Source: DASUPK01 sp963797265 (GTDB lineage: Bacteria; Actinomycetota; Thermoleophilia; Solirubrobacterales; 70-9). Taken from it: DNA of 64,000 nucleotides. A program made the translations under genes and the position numbers. Below, in pieces: positions 15,926 through 23,259 of the stretch. The notes beneath the pieces are model-generated. The model was not told the origin of the DNA. It was given only the letters and a program-made list of their open reading frames with translations, and did no database searches. The stretch spans positions 62,001-126,000 of the forward strand of contig CAWCOY010000002.1 of NCBI GenBank assembly GCA_963797265.1, in the 5' to 3' direction. How positions within the stretch are numbered: the stretch's first letter is position 1; each line of letters starts with the position of its first letter.

Positions 15926-18193
15926 TTACGGTCGACCCGCGTCGGGAAGGCTGTAGTCGCAGACCCCGGTCGGGAAGATCTGTTCGAGGCGGGCAAGCTC
16001 GCCCGGCGACGGGGTCCAGGAACCGTAGAGTCCCCGGGCGACTGCGTCCGCGATCGACTGGAGCTGGCACTTGTAGACGCCGCCCCGGAAGGGGCTGCCG
16101 GCGACGATCCGCGAGGTTGAGTGAAGCGGGAAGGCCTTGGTGCAGTCGCCGGCCGGAAGGTTGTCGAGGATCCCGTCCCAGGCCTGGTCGCCGCGGGCGA
16201 TCTCAGTGCCCTGCGAGGTGAAGCAGCGGTCGGTGGCGTCGGCGGGCTTGTTCTGCGCCACGGTCAAGTCGGGGTGCTGGCGGATGTTGGCCAGCCACTG
16301 GTCGATTACCTGGAGCGCCTCGGCTGCGATGTCGCGCTGGGGGTTGGGGCCGATGAACCAGATCACCTGATTGGAGGCGTCACCGTCGTGATCGAGCATC
16401 CGCTGGCGCGAGACGAACGACTGGTGGCTGTTGTGCATGTTCAGCTCTTCCTCGAGATAGTCGCGCTGGTCGATCAGCGGGATGTCGATGTCGCCGTTGA
16501 AGTAGAGCCCGTGGTTGTAGGCGGCGTTCATCGCCGAGATGTCGCCCTCCATACGCGGTGCCGGCGTCACCCCTCCATCGGGCGAGAGCCGCATGTTGCG
16601 GGAGCTCCAGGGATCGAAGCCGCCGGTGGGCAGGAACGGCTGGCCCTCCTGGACCATGTCCTGCGGGGCCTTCCAGCTGCCGACCTTGGCGTTCAGGTCG
16701 AGGAACTCGGCCGGCGTGATCTTCCCCTCCCGGAGCGCCTGCAGCCCGTACTGGACCCCGACGTTGTCCCCGGTCTGGCGCGCGTAGCCGTTCGCTCCGA
16801 CGCCGTAGATATTCCTGAGGTCATCGAAGTGGGTCCACTTGACCGCCGCCATCACCGCCGGGTCCATGCGCTCGGTGCCGGCGCCCGCGGTCCCGAAGAG
16901 CGGGTTGAGCGCCAGCGGCGTCAGGCCGCGCCAGCCGTTCACGCACTCGTCGCTTCCGGGCGCACCGCCTCGGTAGGGATTGGGGAATGTGGAGCTGCCG
17001 TTGAGGCCGATCAGCCACTCGCGGTTGTCCCAGTTCTGCCACTTCGGGTTGGCGCCGTCCGTGACGTCCATGTAGTACTCGAGCAGCTCGCAGTCGCCGA
17101 TGTGAATGGTCTGGGTGACCATGTCCGGATAGGAGCGCTGCGGGATCCCCGCGTCGATCACGCGGCCCGGGTAGTTCTGGCCGTAGACGTACTGCTGGAT
17201 CGCACCGCCCGAGCCGCCGAGCCCCACGGTGTACTGAGGCACCCCATAGCGCTCGATGAACTCCTCCTTGGTCATCAGCGCGGTCTCGCCGCCCAGCTCG
17301 AGGTTGTAGTGGGTGCTGGTGCGGTTGCCGCTCGAGTGGATGATCGCGTAGCCCTGGCGCAGGCCGAGGTCCGTCAGGGCGGCGCCGCCCAGCGTGCCCT
17401 GGTTGTGCCCGATCGCGACCCCGCCGTCGAACGCGTAGATCACCTTCCGGTTCCACTCCGAGGTGTCGATGTGGCTCGGGTCCTCGCCGAGGGGCGCGAG
17501 CATCGCGAAGGAGTAGATGAAGCGGTCGATCGTGCCGCGCTCCCTGCGCACGACGTAGTCGACGACGCGGCCGTCGGGGAGCTGTGTGGTGGCGAGGTCG
17601 GCGGGACGAGAGCCATCCGAGGGAAGCGCCTTGAACTGCCCATCGGTGCTGCGGTAGAGGTAGTCGACCACGGTGTGGGCGGAGCAGTCGAGGCTCCAGC
17701 CGGCCGTGCTGCCGTCGGGGTTCAGCACCCGGAAGCCGAGGCCGTTCTGGTTGTCGACGATCGGCTCGCCCAGGCCGGCCTGGATCGTCTTGCAGACGAA
17801 CGGATACTGATGGGGCCCGGAGAAGATCGGACCCTCGTTCGGATAGTCGACGATCTGGAGGCGGTCGGCGGGCGGGCTCGAGGACTTGCCGTTCCGGTGC
17901 ACCGTGAGCTCGTTGTTCCCGAGGTCGAACCCGTCGACGAGCCCGACTAGCCCGTCGCCCTGCGGCTTGAAGGCGGCCGTCACGTCCTCGCCGTTGCGCT
18001 CGACCGTGAGCTTGTCGAGCAGCCCGGGGGGCGCGTCTACACGAACCAGCGCGTCCCCGCCGCTCACCTGGTTGGGCTGGCTGGAGAGCACCGACAGATC
18101 GACCGTCTTCGCGAGCGCGACTGCGGGGCTCAACGCGATCGCCGCCACGGCGAACGCGAACGCAACCAGCTTCACCCTGAACTTCCTAGGCAC
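15926..18193 (-). CDS. secreted DUF6351 family protein (alpha/beta-hydrolase-like)
   Basis: I start at the GTG at 18193 (GGAGGCAAGGA directly upstream), giving a signal peptide (FRVKLVAFAFAVAAIALSPA). The 755-residue protein has an N-terminal beta-sandwich (LSVLSSQPNQVSGGDALVRV), then a large domain with a nucleophile-elbow-like GLGGSGGAIQQYVYG and a late RMLDHDGDASNQVIW segment that could supply the acid/His part of a triad. This matches what I know as DUF6351; its substrate is unknown. It is the only gene between tRNA-Pro fragments 2 and 3. Confidence 0.78.
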   Translation of the reverse strand: MPRKFRVKLVAFAFAVAAIALSPAVALAKTVDLSVLSSQPNQVSGGDALVRVDAPPGLLDKLTVERNGEDVTAAFKPQGDGLVGLVDGFDLGNNELTVHRNGKSSSPPADRLQIVDYPNEGPIFSGPHQYPFVCKTIQAGLGEPIVDNQNGLGFRVLNPDGSTAGWSLDCSAHTVVDYLYRSTDGQFKALPSDGSRPADLATTQLPDGRVVDYVVRRERGTIDRFIYSFAMLAPLGEDPSHIDTSEWNRKVIYAFDGGVAIGHNQGTLGGAALTDLGLRQGYAIIHSSGNRTSTHYNLELGGETALMTKEEFIERYGVPQYTVGLGGSGGAIQQYVYGQNYPGRVIDAGIPQRSYPDMVTQTIHIGDCELLEYYMDVTDGANPKWQNWDNREWLIGLNGSSTFPNPYRGGAPGSDECVNGWRGLTPLALNPLFGTAGAGTERMDPAVMAAVKWTHFDDLRNIYGVGANGYARQTGDNVGVQYGLQALREGKITPAEFLDLNAKVGSWKAPQDMVQEGQPFLPTGGFDPWSSRNMRLSPDGGVTPAPRMEGDISAMNAAYNHGLYFNGDIDIPLIDQRDYLEEELNMHNSHQSFVSRQRMLDHDGDASNQVIWFIGPNPQRDIAAEALQVIDQWLANIRQHPDLTVAQNKPADATDRCFTSQGTEIARGDQAWDGILDNLPAGDCTKAFPLHSTSRIVAGSPFRGGVYKCQLQSIADAVARGLYGSWTPSPGELARLEQIFPTGVCDYSLPDAGRP

Positions 18194-18403
18194 TCCTTGC
18201 CTCCTTGGGCGAGACGAAAATACGGTACTCGTCTCATCGCTTGATCTCAACTAGAGGTTCCCTTGGGAGCGCTCTTCTGGTCGCGCCCGCCTCCGCGATG
18301 GCTGCGGCTGCGTCCCCTTCAGCCCCCAGCGTGGGTCTGGCTCGGTACTACGACTGGTACCACGGCGCTCCGATCAGTCCCGGCTCGCAGGCCCCCAGAT
18401 GCC

Positions 18404-18428
18404 AAAACCCCGCTTCCAAAGCGGGCTT
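18404..18428. terminator. intrinsic terminator beside tRNA-Pro fragment copy 3
   Basis: CCCGCTT and AAGCGGG form a 7-bp stem around a three-base loop, with A and T runs outside. In minus-strand orientation it directly follows the acceptor end of the tRNA fragment, where a tRNA terminator would lie, so it was probably captured together with it. Confidence 0.6.
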
Positions 18429-18436
18429 CCGCTTAG

Positions 18437-18600
18437 TCGGGGCGACTGGATTTGAACCAGCGACCTTTCGGCCCCCAGCCGAATGCGCTATTAGGTTGCG
18501 CGGGTTCCGCCTACACCGGTTTCCGCATTCCTATGCGGTTCGAGGTGGTCTGGGTTGCCCTTCCTTTCGTGCAGTTTGGAACCTTGAATGCAGGACATCG
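18437..18600 (-). repeat. tRNA-Pro(GGG) 3' fragment, copy 3, with degenerate adjoining block
   Basis: Bases 18437-18489 are the tRNA-Pro fragment from acceptor end to the GTAGCGC of the D-loop. The following ~110 bases are a diverged version of the block seen in copies 4, 6 and 7: the TTTCCGCATTCCTATGCGG hairpin, CGTGCAG and TTGGAACCTTGAATG are recognisable at the same spacing. Downstream sequence diverges completely. Confidence 0.75.
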
Positions 18601-19098
18601 GCGCCAAAGGTGTCGTGCCGAACGCGTCGGATCGGGATCCCCTCCCAGCAGGCGGCAGCGCTGCTGTCAACCGAGGATCTCGATCTCATGCCCCCGCCGA
18701 ACCAGTCGCGGACAGACCGCGCGGGTGACCATGCCGAAGCCGGACGGGGAGTCTGGGCTGTCGGAGATCCAAAGAAGGCCCATCTAGAACTCTGGGTATC
18801 TGGTCTGCTGCTTTATCGATTGTCCCGGCAAATGCCACGCCAGGCGCAGCTCTTATGGGGCAGATCGGAGCGCGTCTTCACCGCCTTGAGGATCGCCAGG
18901 GCAGGGCTGCTCCCTGGCGCTATGCCTGCGGGGCGGCCAGGAGACTTTGGAGCTCGGGCGAGCGAACGCCATCGAGCTGTGCCACCTGACCCAGCTTGTT
19001 GAGCACGTCCTTCTCGCATGGCTTCTCTGCACTGACGAACTCTCCTGGAAGGACGACGTTTGGCGGCGGAGAGCCAGGAAGGGCTACGAGGACTCGGC
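18601..19098. other. region with degenerate coding remnants, no clear gene
   Basis: Long open frames here run through the tRNA fragment and are artefacts. A plus-strand frame ending at 19102 reads LELGRANAIELCHLTQLVEH then LLAWLLCTDELSW and may be the C-terminal remnant of a real protein, but it has no ATG/GTG start and I do not recognise it. I see no repeat or RNA gene. Confidence 0.35.
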
Positions 19099-19746
19099 CT
19101 AGGTCGACCGGCTTGTCGCTGTTGTCGTGGCGAACGGCAACGTCGGCTGGTACACGAGCGTTAGGCCAAAGTCCTTCGCAGGGCCCTCCAAGCCCAGGTT
19201 GAAGGCAAACCGGTCGGCCTCGTCAGGGCCAAGCTGCTGATCAATAGGGACTTCAACACCTTGGTCCTCCACGGCTCGGTTGGGGAGGTGTATGTCGTAG
19301 GTCCCCGAGAGCACGAGACCCGCCCCGAGGCCGCAGGGCTCCACGACGACCTCCTTGCGCACGGTGAGGAGCGCCGAGGTGAGGACCGATCTTCGGTTGC
19401 CGGTGCTCTGCAGCCGAACCTCGATGCGGGGCTTCGAGTCGCCGGTTTGGCGGCTGGCCGTCAGCGCCGGGTTCGACGGGTCAGGCACTCCCTCGCAGTT
19501 GACGGTGGGATTGGCGACTACTGGATCGAAGCCCTGTAGCTCACCGGCAGGTTCACTCGAGGTGAGGCCGGTCCCACGGCGGTCACCCCGGCGACCGTAG
19601 GGAAGCGATGATTGGCCCGATGATGGGCCACGGATTGCCGGGTAAGAGCTTGCGCCAACCGGAGCGGCCCCGCTTGGGGGTACCCGAACCGTCAGGCTCG
19701 CTGCCACCCGAGCGCTTCTCCTCGGGCTACCCCACGATTGAGCCAA
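19099..19746 (-). CDS. hypothetical protein, C-terminal beta-rich domain
   Basis: The last ~150 residues look like a genuine folded domain (RRSVLTSALLTVRKEVVVEP, LSGTYDIHLPNRAVEDQGV, PDEADRFAFNLGLEGPA), of a type I recall at the ends of actinobacterial signalling proteins. The N-terminal third (MAQSWGSPRRSARV..) is low complexity and may not be translated, so the start is uncertain and the gene may be 5' truncated. No function is assigned. Confidence 0.5.
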   Translation of the reverse strand: MAQSWGSPRRSARVAASLTVRVPPSGAAPVGASSYPAIRGPSSGQSSLPYGRRGDRRGTGLTSSEPAGELQGFDPVVANPTVNCEGVPDPSNPALTASRQTGDSKPRIEVRLQSTGNRRSVLTSALLTVRKEVVVEPCGLGAGLVLSGTYDIHLPNRAVEDQGVEVPIDQQLGPDEADRFAFNLGLEGPAKDFGLTLVYQPTLPFATTTATSRST

Positions 19747-19815
19747 GGCACGCCGGGGTCTCCTTTGCTGCAGTCCATTGCGGCGCGGATGCCCTGAGGC
19801 AACTGTAATGAGTAG

Positions 19816-19998
19816 ATGGCGCTCGGTCCAGTGTCTGAGGACGAGCGTGCGAGGTGGCGCAGCGATCGGGGTCGGTTCGGCGCAGCGCAGAGAGACCTCG
19901 CCACGGGAGTTGTTGCTTCACCGAATCATCCCGCGATCGATACGGGCACGTGGGATAGTGTCAACTGGTACGCGCGAGATCTGGAGGAGTTGACATGA
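19816..19998 (+). CDS. small hypothetical protein (60 aa), coupled to next gene
   Basis: Reads MALGPVSEDERARWRSDRGR..DLEELT and stops in an ATGA overlap with the start of the gene at 19995, which supports translation. It is charged and soluble, with no membrane segment. I do not recognise a family. Confidence 0.5.
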   Translation: MALGPVSEDERARWRSDRGRFGAAQRDLATGVVASPNHPAIDTGTWDSVNWYARDLEELT

Positions 19999-20303
19999 AG
20001 TACTTCATTAGTGCCACACCCGGTCCTATGCCGCCAACGCCTGAGCAGCTGGACGCCGCGATCGAGTGGCTCGAGGGAAAGGTCGACGACGGCACGTTTG
20101 ACTGCGTCTATGGGTTCGTGGAGGGCGGTGGTTTCAGCATTTCGAACGCCGATTCCCACCGCGAGGTCCTGGAGCTGATGGCGGATTACCCGCTGTTTGG
20201 AATGGTCACCTGGGATGTGCGCCCGTTGCTCGAGTTCAAGGAAGGCATCGACACGGTGCGAGCGAAGCTGGCCGAGGCCCAGGCGGCAATGGCTGGCGGT
20301 TAA
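19995..20303 (+). CDS. DUF3303/muconolactone-isomerase-like small protein
   Basis: A 102-residue protein, MKYFISATPGPMPPTPEQLD, continuing VYGFVEGGGFSISNADSHRE, LADYPLFGMVTWDVRPLLEF-type strands and a C-terminal helix. This is the ferredoxin-like dimeric alpha+beta barrel of DUF3303/YciI/muconolactone isomerase relatives. GGAGGAG precedes the start. Catalysis is not assured. It overlaps the 60-residue ORF by four bases and is probably cotranscribed with it. Confidence 0.65.
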   Translation: MKYFISATPGPMPPTPEQLDAAIEWLEGKVDDGTFDCVYGFVEGGGFSISNADSHREVLELMADYPLFGMVTWDVRPLLEFKEGIDTVRAKLAEAQAAMAGG

Positions 20304-20482
20304 AGGCGTAAAGCCCGGCACGAAGGAGCCAACGGCGAACGAGCAGTGAGCCGGCGGGGCACGTGCTTCTGCTCTGCGCGAGAACCAGGCGCGAACCGCA
20401 GGCGCCCGCTTCCAATCGGACGCCAAGGGCGCCCGCGCGAGGTCTCCTTGACCGGCTCCGCGGCCAGATCTAGGTTCCCTCG

Positions 20483-21484
20483 GTGACGTCGATCACCGAT
20501 AGGCCACCAGCCCCGATCCGAGGGGAGCTGAGCCGCCTCCGCCGCCAGCTCTCTCGCGACATCCCCAGGAAGACCGATCGCAACCTCCTGATCGCCACCT
20601 GGAACATCCGCGAGTTCGGCGATCTGACCCGCAAATGGGACTCGGCCAACGGCGATACGCCCAAGCGCGACCTCCACGCGCTGGCCTGCATCGAGGAAAT
20701 CGTCAAGCGCTTCGACGTGGTGGCGATCCAGGAGGCCCAGAAGCGCCTGGCGGCGCTGCGCGAGCTGCTCGTCGGGCGCGGCCGCAACTGGGCGGTGATC
20801 CTGACCGATCCGGTCGAGGACGACAAGGGTGACGATGAGCGACTCGCCTTCCTCTTCGACCAATCCCGGGTGGCGGTCGACGGGCTCGCCTGCGAGCTGG
20901 TGGTCCCCTACAGCTGGTCGAAGGCGAAGCGGCCGAAGACCGGCATCGCCGCGATCGCGCTCGATCGCCAATTCGCCCGCACCCCGTATGCCGTCACCTT
21001 CAAGCGCCGCTCTGCGATCTTCACCCTGGTCACCCTCCACGTCTACTGGGGCAGCACGTCCGTCCAGGACGTCGAGGAGCGCGCGAGCGAGCTGAGCTCG
21101 ATCGCCACTTGGCTCAAAGAGTGGGCCCGCGACCCCGACACCTGGGACCAGAACCTGATCTGCCTCGGCGACTTCAACATCGACCGCAGCGGCTCGGCCC
21201 TCTGGCAGGCGTTCACCTCGACCAACCTCACCACTCCGGTCGAGCTGCAGAGCCCGAATCGGCAGGTCGGCGGGAGGCCGCTCGAGCACTTCTATGACCA
21301 GATCTCCTGGTTCGCCGAGGAGCGGGACGGCTCAAAGCCTCTGCTCTCGCTGCGCTACACCGACCGCGCCGGGTTGTTCGATTGGAGCCTGACCGCCCTC
21401 GCCGACTCCGGGCTCACCCGGCAGCAGAAGTCCTTCCGGATCTCGGACCACTACCCACTCTGGGTCGAGTTCGTGGTGCCCTAG
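20483..21484 (+). CDS. endonuclease/exonuclease/phosphatase (EEP) superfamily protein
   Basis: A 333-residue protein from GTG 20483. EEP signatures in order: LLIATWNIREFGD, FDVVAIQEAQKRL (catalytic Glu), VTLHVYWGST, LICLGDFNIDRSGSA and the C-terminal RISDHYPLWVEF (catalytic Asp-His). Members cleave nucleic acid phosphodiesters or phosphoinositides with Mg2+. There is no signal peptide. It converges with the STAND-associated cluster (95 bases between stops), so it could be an effector of that system, but the opposite strand argues for independence. Confidence 0.85.
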   Translation: MTSITDRPPAPIRGELSRLRRQLSRDIPRKTDRNLLIATWNIREFGDLTRKWDSANGDTPKRDLHALACIEEIVKRFDVVAIQEAQKRLAALRELLVGRGRNWAVILTDPVEDDKGDDERLAFLFDQSRVAVDGLACELVVPYSWSKAKRPKTGIAAIALDRQFARTPYAVTFKRRSAIFTLVTLHVYWGSTSVQDVEERASELSSIATWLKEWARDPDTWDQNLICLGDFNIDRSGSALWQAFTSTNLTTPVELQSPNRQVGGRPLEHFYDQISWFAEERDGSKPLLSLRYTDRAGLFDWSLTALADSGLTRQQKSFRISDHYPLWVEFVVP

Positions 21485-21578
21485 ACACCGCGGCGACAGG
21501 CCGAGAGGGCGTTCGGCAGAGCGCCGACCTGCGGGGTTTCCCGGGCAGACAAGCTACCTTGCGCATCCGTCCAGCAGC

Positions 21579-22769
21579 TCAGAGCGGGCCGCGTGGGCGG
21601 CGGCCAGACTTGATCACGGCGACCTGCTGGGCCGTGAACGGATCGCTCCGCAAGGCCGGGCGCGCCTGGTAGACGCGGAAGAGGTCGGCGATGAAGTGGA
21701 TCCGTTCCGCCAGGTTCGACCAGTCGTCCGCCCCGCTGCCACGCGTGCTGTCCGGCGTGGGGTCGGTCAGGTCGAGCAGCGCGCGGAGTTCCGGGGCGTC
21801 GATCGTCCCTAGCTCGGGCGGGAACCGGCCGGGTACGTCCCGTCCGAGGCTCAGCACCTCGCCCGGCAACGCGAGCGTCATCAGCCCCTCGGTGATTGCC
21901 TCGTGGGCGATCCGCTTCACCCCCGCGTCGAGATCGTCGAGCGCCCGCTTGATCCAGGTGGAACGGCCAGGTAGCAGGTCGAGCAAGACGCGAAGCGCGA
22001 TGCCGATGCGCAGCCGCAGCAGGTAGGCCAGCAGCTCGCGCCGCAGCTTGACCGGCTCCTCGAACGGCGCGTCGAGCGCCTCGGCGACCTGCGGCTGCAG
22101 GCGCACCTGCTCGTGCCAGCCGATCGCCAGGTTCGCGAGCAGCGTCAGCTCGGCGCGCCTTTTCGCGTCGGCCTCGCGGAACGCCGCCGCGTAGGCCATG
22201 AACGCCTGCCTCAGGTAACCCTGGCCGTCGGGCGGATCGCCCAGCCGCAGGCCGTCGCAAAACGACTCGAACTCCGTCGGATCGATCGCCCCGTCCGCCG
22301 TCGGCAGTGCCAGCAGGCGCGCGAACTCGCGGCCGATCTCCTCGAACACCTTCAGGTTGCCGCGGGCGATGGCGTCGCTCGCGCGGTCGAAGGCGGAGCT
22401 CGGCTCGAGCGCCTGCCAAAGCGCATCACGGATGGGCTCCTGACCACGCTCGGCGCTCAACTCGGCCATCGAGGCGACCGCGGCGTCACGCCTGCTTCTC
22501 GCCTGGGACGACCGAGCGAACAGGCGCTCGAACGTCCGCGCCAGGTCCTCCTTGCGGATCGTCTGGCCGGCCTGCTTCGACGCCCAGGTGGCGAACGTGC
22601 ACCAGTTGGCCGGTTTGCCGGGTGTGCGCGCGGCTAATGCGCGGGACAGTTCGCAGTAGCACTGCGTTATCTGCAGGTTGCGCACGACCGGGTCGCTCAG
22701 CCGGGCGATGCGTTCGACCTCGGCGACGGTCGGAGCAATCGGGGACAGTTGGGCTTCAGCGCTCCTCAC
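21579..22769 (-). CDS. uncharacterised protein, last gene of the STAND ATPase cluster
   Basis: A 396-residue, mostly helical soluble protein from GTG 22769. The N-terminal region NLQITQCYCELSRALAAR and NWCTFATWASKQAGQTIRKE is distinctive and I recall it from hypothetical actinobacterial and cyanobacterial proteins, but I cannot name a family or active site. It is 55 bases behind the 140-residue GDVS-motif protein on the same strand and probably forms one operon with it and the ATPase gene. Confidence 0.65.
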   Translation of the reverse strand: MRSAEAQLSPIAPTVAEVERIARLSDPVVRNLQITQCYCELSRALAARTPGKPANWCTFATWASKQAGQTIRKEDLARTFERLFARSSQARSRRDAAVASMAELSAERGQEPIRDALWQALEPSSAFDRASDAIARGNLKVFEEIGREFARLLALPTADGAIDPTEFESFCDGLRLGDPPDGQGYLRQAFMAYAAAFREADAKRRAELTLLANLAIGWHEQVRLQPQVAEALDAPFEEPVKLRRELLAYLLRLRIGIALRVLLDLLPGRSTWIKRALDDLDAGVKRIAHEAITEGLMTLALPGEVLSLGRDVPGRFPPELGTIDAPELRALLDLTDPTPDSTRGSGADDWSNLAERIHFIADLFRVYQARPALRSDPFTAQQVAVIKSGRRPRGPL

Positions 22770-22824
22770 GAGCCCTGCCCGACCTGGAATCCTCAGCTGA
22801 CAGGCGAGCCGACGCGATCGCCCA

Positions 22825-23247
22825 TCAGCGAGCCTCCTCGTCGCCTAGCGCCTTGAACTGATCGGCGATCGCCTCGCCCGCCCCCTCCACGACCTTTCCG
22901 ACGAGCGGATTTACGACCACGCTGACGGCCGCACCCGCCAGCTGTGGGGCGTTGTCCCGAAACCAGCGGAGCACCGTCCGCACCCGGCCGACGTCGGGCC
23001 GCACGCTGACTATGGCGCTCTCCAGCTCCTCGGCCTGTGCCACCGCCTCGCCCCGGCGCTCGGGCGGGGCCTCCTCCTCCACCGATGATCGGAACCCTTC
23101 GAACACCCCCCGCAGCTTCGCCGCCTCCTCGGGCGATAGCCCCACCTTCTGGGTGACGGTGTTGTAGTCGCCGATCACGACCTGGCCCCCGCTGACATCG
23201 CCGATGTGAATGTCGAACTTGCCGGCGGATTCGTCGTCTGCGGCCAC
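22825..23247 (-). CDS. small protein with GDVSxxQVVIGxYNTV module (STAND-associated)
   Basis: A 140-residue protein from GTG 23247 with AAGGAGG upstream. Residues about 10-35 (FDIHIGDVSGGQVVIGDYNT) match the N-terminal module of the neighbouring ATPase (ELHVGDVSESQLVIGNYNTV). Such short beta elements occur next to P-loop STAND proteins as association modules. After it comes a helical stretch (PERRGEAVAQAEELESAI) and a C-terminal helix, AAVSVVVNPLVGKVVEGAGE, that could touch a membrane. It starts 12 bases after the ATPase stop, so it is cotranscribed. Confidence 0.72.
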   Translation of the reverse strand: MAADDESAGKFDIHIGDVSGGQVVIGDYNTVTQKVGLSPEEAAKLRGVFEGFRSSVEEEAPPERRGEAVAQAEELESAIVSVRPDVGRVRTVLRWFRDNAPQLAGAAVSVVVNPLVGKVVEGAGEAIADQFKALGDEEAR

Positions 23248-23259
23248 TTCGCTGCCTCC

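Noticed and set aside
16121..17950. Plus-strand open frame of 609 codons opposite the DUF6351 gene
   Set aside because: Shadow frame without motifs or ribosome site.
18205..19002. Long plus-strand open frame of 265 codons
   Set aside because: It crosses the tRNA-Pro fragment and block of copy 3 and yields the GATGFEPATFRPPAE-type peptide that tRNA sequences give when translated; no ribosome site.
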